Positions 1-6,745 of a DNA stretch of 7,178 nucleotides are shown here, piece by piece. Position 1 is the first letter of the stretch, and every line of letters starts with the position of its first letter. The translations under genes were made by a program, and so were the position numbers. The notes below the pieces were generated by a model. It saw nothing but the letters and a program-made list of their open reading frames with translations, was not told the DNA's origin and made no database searches. This stretch comes from JAURDE01 sp965365285 (GTDB lineage: Bacteria; Bdellovibrionota; Bacteriovoracia; Bacteriovoracales; Bacteriovoracaceae): positions 1 through 7,178 of the forward strand of contig CBDUBC010000122.1 in the NCBI GenBank assembly GCA_965365285.1. Reading direction: 5' to 3'.

Positions 1-18
1 TAGCCTAGCTATATATCG

Positions 19-714
19 TTAAATGCTCTTGTTTACACGGCCCACAAGGCCATTGTCGATAAAAAATCGAATTTCTTCTTCAGCCTTTTGAAGGTTGACC
101 TGACGATAGGCACTTTCTACATTTGCGTTGATAGGAAAAGAAACTTGTTTGAACGGAAATCGATCAAATAGAGAGCCAAAAACATTGTCGTCCCAATCGA
201 GTTTTAAAATAATATCAAGGGAAGGGAGCTGAGCGACCTCTTGCTCAAAGTAGTCTTGAAACCAATCCAGTTCATTATTTGCTTTAAGTTCTTCGAAATA
301 AGAAAATGGAAAAACAAGTCCCTTTAAATAAAGAGAGCTTAACAAGGGTCTTAAATAAGTCGTGTTTTCAATCTGTTTATAAAAAGGAGTTTGAAAACTC
401 TCCATAAATTCCACTTCTTCCTGTCCAGAAAATTCAAGAAAGACCTCTTTTTTTTCCTCCTGAGGATTTTGAAGGGTTTCCTTTAGATCTCTCAAAAGCT
501 TTTCAATGACAAAGTCTTTTTCATCAGAAAATTGAAGATAGTAGTTTTGAAAAGGTCTTTGATACTCAATCAAAATATCATTGAGACAATGTTGTTGAAT
601 AAATTGGAAGGAAAGAGGACGACAATCAAAAAGAAAATCTTCTATTCCAAGATTACTTAAATGATTGAACGTCGTATGATCGTAAACTCCGTCTATTCTA
701 ATTTTTGGTGACAT
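19..714 (-). CDS. Unrecognised 231-aa protein, possibly a degenerate TrpF-like (phosphoribosylanthranilate isomerase-type) barrel
   Basis: I cannot assign a function. The protein is cytosolic-looking (no signal peptide or membrane segment), acidic and rich in Phe and Glu. Its N-terminus, from KIRIDG through LGIEDFLFD to RPLSFQFI (residues 4-39), lines up by eye with the first two strands of TrpF (KICGIT, GADAIGFVF, SPRYV). A stretch near the C-terminus (NVESAYRQVNLQKAEEEIRFFI) resembles the TrpF SSGVE/pG-KD/F ending. TrpF's catalytic Cys (KICG) is Arg here, and no phosphate-binding GG motif is visible, so ordinary isomerase activity is unlikely. The length is close to TrpF (about 200-230 residues). 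The ATG at 714 follows GAGG with a 6-nt spacer and lies inside the end of the amidotransferase gene (22-nt overlap), which suggests coupled translation and perhaps a shared role. The reading frame is secure; the fold is a weak inference. Confidence 0.8.
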   Translation of the reverse strand: MSPKIRIDGVYDHTTFNHLSNLGIEDFLFDCRPLSFQFIQQHCLNDILIEYQRPFQNYYLQFSDEKDFVIEKLLRDLKETLQNPQEEKKEVFLEFSGQEEVEFMESFQTPFYKQIENTTYLRPLLSSLYLKGLVFPFSYFEELKANNELDWFQDYFEQEVAQLPSLDIILKLDWDDNVFGSLFDRFPFKQVSFPINANVESAYRQVNLQKAEEEIRFFIDNGLVGRVNKSI

Positions 715-1265
715 AGCAACCTCAAAGGAGCAAAAAATATTTGAGGTTTTAGGGTTCCGACACTTTCCGGATGAAATTGATAACTCAACCCATTCGAAAA
801 ACGGCCCATGAGCAATTCTGCTCCTTCTACAAACTGATCGGGATTAGCTTGATCTATTTTAATAATGAGGGAATTATAGCGCTGAGTAGTCATTTTTTTC
901 CCCCAATCCTTAGAATCAAAACAGTTCCACTCGGGTAGGGTAAATTGATATTGACCTCCATGAGAAGGATTCTCTGACCGAGTAAGGCGGTACCCCTTTA
1001 GCTGCCAAATAATTTGATGACCTAAACAAATCCCCATCAGAAATTTAGTTTGATCCTGAAGAAGCTTTTGAGTAAGCTCGATTATTTTAGGGTAGTCCTC
1101 CGGCTTTCCGGGCCCGGGTCCAAGGATGATAATAGGGTGCTTTGGATAAGACTTGAGTTGGTCGTGACCCATCACCTCAGATTTAATTCCCATGGAAAGT
1201 AAGGTGCTCGCAATATTGTAAGTAAAAGAGTCATAAAAATCGATAATCAGAATTGAAGGAATCAT
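693..1265 (-). CDS. Class I glutamine amidotransferase, TrpG/PabA type
   Basis: This is the glutaminase subunit of anthranilate synthase or aminodeoxychorismate synthase. It hydrolyses glutamine and passes ammonia to a chorismate-binding TrpE/PabB partner, which is not in this window. At 190 residues it has the full family length. Visible motifs are IDFYDSFTYN (8-17), the oxyanion-loop GPGPGKPEDYP (49-59), the nucleophile elbow GICLGHQ with Cys80, and QFHPES with His165 and Glu167, so the catalytic triad is intact. Two usually conserved positions differ: Phe10 where IDNYDSF normally has Asn, and Asn131 in RYNSL where RYHSL is usual. The ATG at 1265 overlaps the lptD stop as TAATG, and the gene overlaps the next one by 22 nt. 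TrpG and PabA cannot be told apart from this sequence. Operon linkage to folC favours PabA; the TrpF-like neighbour would favour TrpG. The class is certain, the exact role is not. Confidence 0.92.
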   Translation of the reverse strand: MIPSILIIDFYDSFTYNIASTLLSMGIKSEVMGHDQLKSYPKHPIIILGPGPGKPEDYPKIIELTQKLLQDQTKFLMGICLGHQIIWQLKGYRLTRSENPSHGGQYQFTLPEWNCFDSKDWGKKMTTQRYNSLIIKIDQANPDQFVEGAELLMGRFSNGLSYQFHPESVGTLKPQIFFAPLRLLCHQKLE

Positions 1266-3649
1266 TAGGAACCTGAGAGACTCGTAAAAGAATTATCATT
1301 GAAATTAATAAGAATATTAAAGGAAAAGACCTTTTCAACTCGTGATTTACTATACTGTGTATCAAGCATCCAACAATTATTTCTTGGTTTATAAATGAGT
1401 CCAAAGGTCGATTCCGAGCTAAGCTTTCTTTCCCAGTCATAGCGATAGTCTGCTCGCAACTCAAGAACCTCTAGAGGTCTAAGGGTTGAGTTTACCGATA
1501 CCGTTTTATTCACAGGCGTCGTAAAAGAATCATAATTAGCCGAAAGCCCCAGAGTAAGAAAATCAAAATTACGAGCGAGATTAAGATTTAAAATATGCCC
1601 ATTTTCGGCGTAGAAATAATACTCACTAAAACTAAAACTATAATGACCAGCACTCACTCCCCCATTGAGATAAAGTCTAGTGAGCCGGTCTTCAAGGTCC
1701 ACTTCTTCTCTTCCAAGCTGATACCCTTGGGAAAAGTTAAAGTAAGCAACTTCTGAATAATTAAATTGGTCACGAAGATATTTAGAGTCCTCAAGGGCCG
1801 AGACATTTCGCGGAGTTTTTTTAATTAGACTATTATTCCATTGAAGCTCAACCGTATTTTTTAAAGGAAGTCTTGTCTTAGAAGTCAGGTGACCAAAAGT
1901 ATTATCTTGATCGCGAAGGGCATCAACATAGTCAAAAAGCCCATTTTCAATTTTAATTTGATCTCCAAAATCTCGATTTCCTCGAATAGATTGATCAGTA
2001 ACGAGGTAATGTTTTAATTTTAAGGTCGTATTGTGACGATAAGCATTTCGAACTTTTTTCACATTTTTTGAAGCATAGCTTGGATCAAAATTATCCAAAT
2101 TATTAATCATATTTGACTCTGGAGTCGGCTTATTTTTATCCTTGAGATTTTTTTGGACGACTTGGTCAGATTTAACCTCTTCTTGGTAAGCAAGGCCAAA
2201 GTTTTTAAAAAGGCTAAAACTAACTTCTGATTCGTGTACTATCCCTCGTTTGGTGAAGGTTTTCTCCTCTTCATTGGGAAAATGATAGGTCTGTAAATCC
2301 ATATAGGTTTTCGTACGAAGAAGAAGCGGTCCTATATTACCTAGATTCCAATGAACTTCAGGCCTAATATTCACCCTCCTCGCATTTCGAATATACTCCC
2401 CTTCAAAAGACTCAGGTTGTTTAAAAATAGAATAATCAGCATCTAAATTAAAAACGACTTTTTGAAGAGGAAAAAAAGAGGTTTGAATGAGCGGAAGGCT
2501 CATCAACGAAAATTTTGTTTTAGGAAGAATTTGCACAAGAGAGTTATCAAATCCTTTAGCATCTTCGGCAAGAATGTTTTTATTATAAAAGGCTTGTGAG
2601 GAAATAAGAGTATAAGGAGTGCGCCAATCAAAAAATGCGGTTCTAAGAAACTCACTACCTTCTAAATACTCATCTGTATAAAAAGTGTAATCGCGAACAA
2701 TATCGAGATCTCTAGAGTCATTGATATAGATATAAGTATTAAGAGAGTTACCAAAAATATTATGGGCCTCAAAAAGTGAAAAATGCCTTGAGAAGTGGTG
2801 CCCGCTGGTCTCATCATCATTTTTTCCGGGTAGATAAACGCGATCGGAGGATTGAAGCGAATTGATTTCAAACCACTTTTTATGTCCAAGCATTTGACGA
2901 TACTCGAATTCATTTCCAAGGCCTCTCCTTCCAAAAAGAGAGGGTGATAAGGTCATGTCATTATGATCGCTAATCGCCCAAAACCAAGGTTGTTTAAATC
3001 GAAATCCATCCTCGAGATCAAAACCAAAACTAGGAAAAAGAAGTCCCGTTTCTCGATTCTTTTTTATAGGAAAAACAATATAAGGAAAATAAAAAAAGAC
3101 AACACCTTTAGATTTAAAATAGGCATTATTGATTCGAACATAATCCCCTAAGGTGATATGAATTTTTCTTCCAAAAATAGACCAAGACTCCGGACAATCG
3201 AGACAGGTTGAATATTCAGCGTCTGTTGCCATAATATTATTTTTATCAAGACGAACAATTTTTTTTCCTAAAACGGTATAGTTCTCTCCTTTAATCCTAG
3301 CGTTTAAAATTGTGAGTGCCTGAGTCTTAAAATTGAAACTCATCTCTGTCCCATAGACTGTCATCTCTGGGCCTACATAGCGTACATTTCCCGTGACCTG
3401 GATTTGACCTGTTTCAAAGGAGACTGATGCCCGTTGTCCATAAAGTGCCTTATCAAAATGAGTGATAATGACGTTACCAATCGCCTCGAAGGATTTATCT
3501 CTGGTTCTTCGAAAGGCTTTATCAGAAAGGACCTGTATTTGATCCCCAATATTAAATTTGAATTGATCTTCTTTGGCCTCTAAGGAAGGACTTAAGCTCA
3601 CCAATAAAATAATAAGAACCAAGAACAAGAAGGCGTTCAGATCTCTCAT
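1265..3649 (-). CDS. lptD: LPS-assembly outer-membrane translocon LptD
   Basis: This is the outer-membrane beta-barrel that, with the lipoprotein LptE, inserts lipopolysaccharide into the outer leaflet. At 794 residues it is close to E. coli LptD (784). In order it shows a signal peptide (residues 1-25, hydrophobic core LFLVLIILLV, likely cleavage after SLEA), an LptA/OstA-like periplasmic jelly-roll domain (about 30-160), and the barrel, which opens with the family hallmark FFYFPYIVFPIKKNRETGLLFP and continues with PWFWAISDHNDMTLSPSLFGRRG. The only cysteines I see outside the signal region are the CLDC pair (149, 152) and Cys759 (NNCW), which suggests one disulfide joining the jelly roll to the barrel end. 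A long charged segment around nt 2040-2175 is probably an extracellular loop. I chose the ATG at 3649, preceded by AAGGA, because the signal peptide begins there; a frame-open ATG at 3703 would add 18 unneeded residues. The start lies 98 nt inside folC. Confidence 0.95.
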   Translation of the reverse strand: MRDLNAFLFLVLIILLVSLSPSLEAKEDQFKFNIGDQIQVLSDKAFRRTRDKSFEAIGNVIITHFDKALYGQRASVSFETGQIQVTGNVRYVGPEMTVYGTEMSFNFKTQALTILNARIKGENYTVLGKKIVRLDKNNIMATDAEYSTCLDCPESWSIFGRKIHITLGDYVRINNAYFKSKGVVFFYFPYIVFPIKKNRETGLLFPSFGFDLEDGFRFKQPWFWAISDHNDMTLSPSLFGRRGLGNEFEYRQMLGHKKWFEINSLQSSDRVYLPGKNDDETSGHHFSRHFSLFEAHNIFGNSLNTYIYINDSRDLDIVRDYTFYTDEYLEGSEFLRTAFFDWRTPYTLISSQAFYNKNILAEDAKGFDNSLVQILPKTKFSLMSLPLIQTSFFPLQKVVFNLDADYSIFKQPESFEGEYIRNARRVNIRPEVHWNLGNIGPLLLRTKTYMDLQTYHFPNEEEKTFTKRGIVHESEVSFSLFKNFGLAYQEEVKSDQVVQKNLKDKNKPTPESNMINNLDNFDPSYASKNVKKVRNAYRHNTTLKLKHYLVTDQSIRGNRDFGDQIKIENGLFDYVDALRDQDNTFGHLTSKTRLPLKNTVELQWNNSLIKKTPRNVSALEDSKYLRDQFNYSEVAYFNFSQGYQLGREEVDLEDRLTRLYLNGGVSAGHYSFSFSEYYFYAENGHILNLNLARNFDFLTLGLSANYDSFTTPVNKTVSVNSTLRPLEVLELRADYRYDWERKLSSESTFGLIYKPRNNCWMLDTQYSKSRVEKVFSFNILINFNDNSFTSLSGS

Positions 3650-4760
3650 GATCCTTAAAATAGTTCTTAAAATCTTGTATTTTATCCATCCTGACGTTGC
3701 CAAGACTTGGGTGCTCCTTTAATTCATTCCATTCAAAGGCCTTTGGATGGTCGAAGCTTGTTAATACAAGCGTAGAATAAAGCCAAGGCTTAGTCTCAAG
3801 GCACTTAATGCACGCGACCACATCATCCATCGGTCTCTTAGAAAACGAGAGCAATATCGTATCATATTTTTTTCGATCCACTTGATAATTTTTCGATAAA
3901 AGCTCAAGGACTTTTCGAAAACCATCCAAGTTATGGGCACCAATGAATTCAATTTGCTTTGCTCCAAGGCTCCACTTTTCTCTTCTCGCATTAAAACTCT
4001 GGGGAATGGATTTAAGCAGATAGGGATCTATTGAGTTAAGGGGTTTTGATAAGTAAGTTTGAAAAATGGCAAGAGCTGTCATTCTGTTGCATGTAGAAAA
4101 TGAGTCTTCTTTTGAGAGAAGACCAATTTCAAACAAATCCTCTTGGGGAATTTTCCTCTCTTGGCAATACTGTACTGTAAGAGATCTGAGATATTTTAAA
4201 CCTAGACTTGTAATAAGTTTTTTATGAGCTCTCGAAATTCCTAATTTTTCAAATAAAATTTTTGAGAATCGGTTTCCTAAAATAGCCTGATGATCCCTAG
4301 AGATGGAAGTCACGGCCGATATATCGGCATCAAAAAAATTAACGGCATCTAATCGCCCACCAAGCCCTACTTCTAAAATAATCACATCAGGTTGATTTTG
4401 TTCGCAGAGTTCACAGAAAACGAGAAAGAGAAATTCATAATAGCTTAACGGAAGTTTACCAAGCCTTTGCATTGTCGATGAGAGTTTTTCCTCTGACACC
4501 TCTTTGGAGTTAAAACGAAAACGTTCTGAGAGTCGCTCTATGTGAGGCGAAGTCCAAAGGGCCGTCTTTACACCATAATTTTTAAGTAAATTTTCGAGAA
4601 CAAGGCAGGTCTCCCCTTTTCCATTGGTCCCTGCCACCGTAATAATTTTTTTGGAGGAAAAAGATTTTTTAAATTTCTCAAAGTAGAGGTACAGACGCTC
4701 AAGCCCTAAATGAGCATTCTCATTTCCGTAATGCTCAAGCATCCAATTTTCTAAACTCAT
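3552..4760 (-). CDS. folC: FolC: dihydrofolate synthase / folylpolyglutamate synthase
   Basis: This is a cytosolic Mur-ligase-family enzyme that adds glutamate to dihydropteroate and extends polyglutamate tails on folates, using ATP. At 402 residues it has normal length. Visible motifs are the P-loop VAGTNGKGE (42-50), TSPHIERLSERFRFN (70-84), LEVGLGGRLDAVN (129-141), TSISRDHQAILG (151-162), and FEKLGI (170-175), whose Lys172 matches the family's carbamylated lysine. NARREKW (257-263) stands for the usual PGR-E motif. The C-terminal strand and helix LLVLGSYYFIGELKSFL (377-393) are typical. The usual DGAHN motif is IGAHN here: Ile273 replaces the Asp. TSIxLDH has also become TSISRDH. The ATG overlaps the accD stop by 4 nt (ATGA), and the last 98 nt are shared with lptD in another frame. 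The assignment is firm, but full dual activity is uncertain because of the motif changes. Confidence 0.93.
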   Translation of the reverse strand: MSLENWMLEHYGNENAHLGLERLYLYFEKFKKSFSSKKIITVAGTNGKGETCLVLENLLKNYGVKTALWTSPHIERLSERFRFNSKEVSEEKLSSTMQRLGKLPLSYYEFLFLVFCELCEQNQPDVIILEVGLGGRLDAVNFFDADISAVTSISRDHQAILGNRFSKILFEKLGISRAHKKLITSLGLKYLRSLTVQYCQERKIPQEDLFEIGLLSKEDSFSTCNRMTALAIFQTYLSKPLNSIDPYLLKSIPQSFNARREKWSLGAKQIEFIGAHNLDGFRKVLELLSKNYQVDRKKYDTILLSFSKRPMDDVVACIKCLETKPWLYSTLVLTSFDHPKAFEWNELKEHPSLGNVRMDKIQDFKNYFKDHERSERLLVLGSYYFIGELKSFLRGQRRSIQI

Positions 4761-5644
4761 GTCAGACTGATTTCTTTCTCAACCTCTTCAAAAGCTTTTG
4801 GTTTAAACATATTAATGAAGAATTCAATCTCATCTTTAAGGCTATGACGATGCACAATTCGATCAATAAAACCATGCTCAAGAAGAAATTCTGAACGCTG
4901 AAAGCCCTCTGGAAGAACCTGGCGAATCGATTGCTCAATCACTCTTGGTCCAGCAAAACCAATAAGGGCCTTAGGCTCAGCAATATTCAAATCCCCTTGC
5001 ATTGCGAAGCTAGCTGCTACCCCACCTGTGGTTGGGTCTGTAAGAACTGAAATATAGGGAATCGAAGCATTTTTAAGTCTTTGTCTTGAGGAACTGGCCT
5101 TGGCCATTTGCATGAGAGATAGAATACCTTCTTGCATTCTTGCTCCACCAGATCCACTAACGACGATGGCTGGAATTTTCTTTTCAAAGGCCTTATCAAA
5201 AACCATAGTCACCTTTTCACCAGTGACGACTCCCATGGATCCGCCCATAAAACTAAAGTCCATGATGCCAATGGCAACTTCTTGTCCATTGATGGTTCCA
5301 GTACCTGCGAAGGTACCATCATTGAGACCACTTTTGGCGTAGGCAGTTTCCAGTCTTTCTTTATATGATTTTTTATCATTAAACTTAAGAGGGTCGGTTG
5401 ACTTGATTTCTTCTCCCATCGGGACAAAAGAGTTTTCATCTAAAAGTAAAGAGATTCGATCTGGACCATTTAGTCTAAAGTGATGATCACAATAAGGACA
5501 AACATTAAATTGTTCTTCAAGTTTTGAATTTTGAAGGATTTCTCCGCAGTTGGTGCACTTTTTCCACAAACCCGTTGGAGTATTTGAGGACTGTTTTTTT
5601 GAGCTTTTGAGCTTAGGGCTTTTTACGGAATCAAAAAAACTCAT
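4757..5644 (-). CDS. accD: Acetyl-CoA carboxylase carboxyltransferase subunit beta
   Basis: AccD pairs with AccA to transfer the carboxyl group from biotin on AccB to acetyl-CoA, making malonyl-CoA, the first committed step of fatty-acid synthesis. At 295 residues it is full length. The N-terminal zinc ribbon has Cys30, Cys33, Cys49 and Cys52 (CTNC and CPYC). The crotonase-like carboxyltransferase core shows FSFMGGSMG (130-138), SGSGGARMQEG (163-173), and DPTTGGVAASFA (203-214), followed by the GFAGPRVI and LPEGFQRSEFLLEHGFID signatures. A Lys/Ser-rich tail (8-20) precedes the zinc ribbon. The ATG at 5644 has a strong ribosome-binding site, GAGGGAGAG, with a 4-nt spacer. It is the first gene of the leftward operon, and its TGA stop overlaps the folC start. 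The accD-folC order is common in proteobacteria. Confidence 0.97.
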   Translation of the reverse strand: MSFFDSVKSPKLKSSKKQSSNTPTGLWKKCTNCGEILQNSKLEEQFNVCPYCDHHFRLNGPDRISLLLDENSFVPMGEEIKSTDPLKFNDKKSYKERLETAYAKSGLNDGTFAGTGTINGQEVAIGIMDFSFMGGSMGVVTGEKVTMVFDKAFEKKIPAIVVSGSGGARMQEGILSLMQMAKASSSRQRLKNASIPYISVLTDPTTGGVAASFAMQGDLNIAEPKALIGFAGPRVIEQSIRQVLPEGFQRSEFLLEHGFIDRIVHRHSLKDEIEFFINMFKPKAFEEVEKEISLT

Positions 5645-5762
5645 TTTACTCTCCCTCTATTCGACTTCTTAAGTCAGTTTTATTTAGCTTCTTACTTATA
5701 TAAAATTGCTATAAAATAGAACATAAATATTTAAGATTAAAAACCGTAGGATACCTATATTT
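5645..5762. promoter_or_regulatory. Divergent AT-rich promoter region between accD and the solute-binding protein gene
   Basis: The 118 bp separating the two divergent starts must carry the promoters for both, since the accD operon has no other upstream gap. Several -10-like stretches occur: TATAAA at 5699-5704 and 5710-5715 on the plus strand, and TATATA on the minus strand in the same place. A TTGCTA at 5706-5711 is a poor -35 candidate. No -35/-10 pair with consensus spacing stands out, so I do not assign exact promoters. The binding-protein gene has a TAGGA at 5747-5751, 11 nt before its GTG, a long spacing for a ribosome-binding site. Confidence 0.5.
5663..5675 (-). repeat. Short inverted repeat in the accD leader
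   Basis: On the accD sense strand the sequence is GACTT-AAG-AAGTC: 5-bp arms around a 3-nt centre, 18 nt upstream of the accD ATG and just before its ribosome-binding site. It could be a weak leader hairpin or half of an operator. At this size it may also be chance. Confidence 0.3.
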
Positions 5763-6524
5763 GTGAAAAAATTACTCTATTCCACCCTAATTCTATTTAT
5801 TACGCTAAGCAACATAGAAGCAGCTAAAAATGACCAAATTAAGGTCAATAATAGTATTCACCTGGTCACAGTTGACTGGACCCCTTTTTATGGCTCACAA
5901 ATGCTCCGCAATGGCCCTATCTCAGAAATAGCAAGAAAGGCCTTTCTTAAAGCAGGATATGATTACCAGATTAGCTTTCTTCCATGGAATAGGGCGCTCT
6001 TTATAGCGACCAACGGTACTACCTATCATGGGCTTCTAGGAGCTTGGTATTCAGAAGAACGCGCCAAGGACTTCTATTACTCGGAGCCTATTTATCCATC
6101 AGGCTTATTTTTCATAACCAAGAAAGGAAAGAAGTATGATTTTTCTAGCTTTGAAAAAATGAGTGGGCTTAAAGTAGGCGTTATAGATGGATATTCATAT
6201 TACCCGGAATTTAATAACGCCAAAGGTTTAGTTAAAGTCAAATTACCCAAACCAGAACTGTGCCTTAATATGCTTCTCCTTGATAGGATCGACTTTTGTA
6301 TCGACTCTAAATTGGTCACTCTTGATCTGATCAATAAAAAGTTGCCTGGCAAACTCAAAGAATTTGAAATCCACGAACCTGCGGCCAATAAACAACCACT
6401 CTTTATCACGCTTTCAAAAAGGACCGAGAACGCTAAAAAAATTATCGCAAAATTTAATAAGGCCCTCCAAAAGATGAAGCAGGATGGAACGATAAAGAGG
6501 ATCCTAAAGTCTCATGGGTTTTAA
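5763..6524 (+). CDS. Periplasmic solute-binding protein, family 3 (SBP_bac_3)
   Basis: This is a secreted protein of the family that binds amino acids or similar small polar solutes for ABC transporters or sensing. Residues 1-20 form a signal peptide (MKKLLYSTLILFITLSNIEA), with no lipobox. The mature part runs through VDWTPFYG, GPISEIARKAFLKAGYDY, LPWNRAL, HGLLGAWYSEERAKDFYYSEPIYPSGLFF, LKVGVIDGYSY, LLLDRIDFCIDSK and a C-terminal helix, KFNKALQKMKQDGTIKRILKS, all typical of the fold. At 253 residues it matches the family. Two cysteines (in ELCLNM and DFCIDS) could form a disulfide. The start is GTG at 5763; no better start is in frame, and the signal peptide begins there. It is divergent from accD, and no permease or ATPase gene is adjacent, so the transporter lies elsewhere or the protein works alone. 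The substrate cannot be named. A decayed paralogue follows 3 nt after its stop. Confidence 0.9.
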   Translation: MKKLLYSTLILFITLSNIEAAKNDQIKVNNSIHLVTVDWTPFYGSQMLRNGPISEIARKAFLKAGYDYQISFLPWNRALFIATNGTTYHGLLGAWYSEERAKDFYYSEPIYPSGLFFITKKGKKYDFSSFEKMSGLKVGVIDGYSYYPEFNNAKGLVKVKLPKPELCLNMLLLDRIDFCIDSKLVTLDLINKKLPGKLKEFEIHEPAANKQPLFITLSKRTENAKKIIAKFNKALQKMKQDGTIKRILKSHGF

Positions 6525-6527
6525 ATC

Positions 6528-6745
6528 GTGAAACTTCTTAAATTAATCCTATGTTGACATTGATTTTACTCTCTTCCTGTAAAAATGAAGAGGAGAAATA
6601 ATTACATCATACTGATTTTAAAAAGTTTAAAATAAAGTTACGACTGTTGATTGGCCACCTTATCTTTCAAGAGATCAAGATAACTTTGGTCCTATAGTTG
6701 AAATAATAGAACCTTCACGAGAACTCTCAATAGGTATGATTTCTT
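6528..6745 (+). pseudogene. Decayed tandem paralogue of the family-3 solute-binding protein
   Basis: This stretch has no intact gene but reads as debris of a second binding protein. A GTG at 6528 gives V-KLLKLILC then a stop. In another frame, 6551-6598 encodes MLTLILLSSCKNEEEK, a lipoprotein-like hydrophobic end with LSSC lipobox, stopped by TAA at 6599. In a third frame, 6631-6745 gives NKVTTVDWPPYLSRDQ then DNFGPIVEII, matching VDWTPFYG...GPISEIA of the intact neighbour at the same place in the fold. Then come PSRELSI and GMISSS, which resemble PWNRALFI and HGLLGAW with the intervening residues deleted. At least two frameshifts, one stop and two internal deletions are implied, and the rest of the gene is gone. 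The right boundary is set by the end of rsmI. Homology is judged by eye over about 40 residues. Confidence 0.6.

Noticed and set aside
2662..2934. 90-codon hydrophobic open frame on the minus strand inside lptD
   Set aside because: An alternate-frame reading of the lptD barrel-coding sequence. The hydrophobic run comes from the base pattern of the overlapping gene, and there is no supporting ribosome-binding site.
2963..3151. Lys/Arg-rich 62-codon open frame on the plus strand
   Set aside because: It lies fully antisense to the conserved LptD hallmark region, and its basic composition is what the complement of that AT-rich sequence gives. No ribosome-binding site or family resemblance.
3650..3703. 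Upstream in-frame ATG giving an 812-residue LptD
   Set aside because: It would put 18 basic/hydrophobic residues before a complete signal peptide. The ATG at 3649 has a good AAGGA ribosome-binding site and begins the signal peptide exactly.
5100..5368. Two overlapping open frames on the plus strand opposite accD
   Set aside because: Antisense shadows of the highly conserved AccD catalytic core; no protein-family features.
6551..6601. A 16-residue lipoprotein-like peptide (MLTLILLSSCKNEEEK) as a genuine small gene
   Set aside because: It ends right after the lipobox and is followed, in another frame, by binding-protein-like sequence, so it reads better as the broken signal end of the decayed paralogue.
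6719..6728. GAGA-AC-TCTC symmetry between the binding-protein remnant and rsmI as a terminator
   Set aside because: The arms are only 4 bp, with a 2-nt centre and no T-run on either strand; too weak to call.
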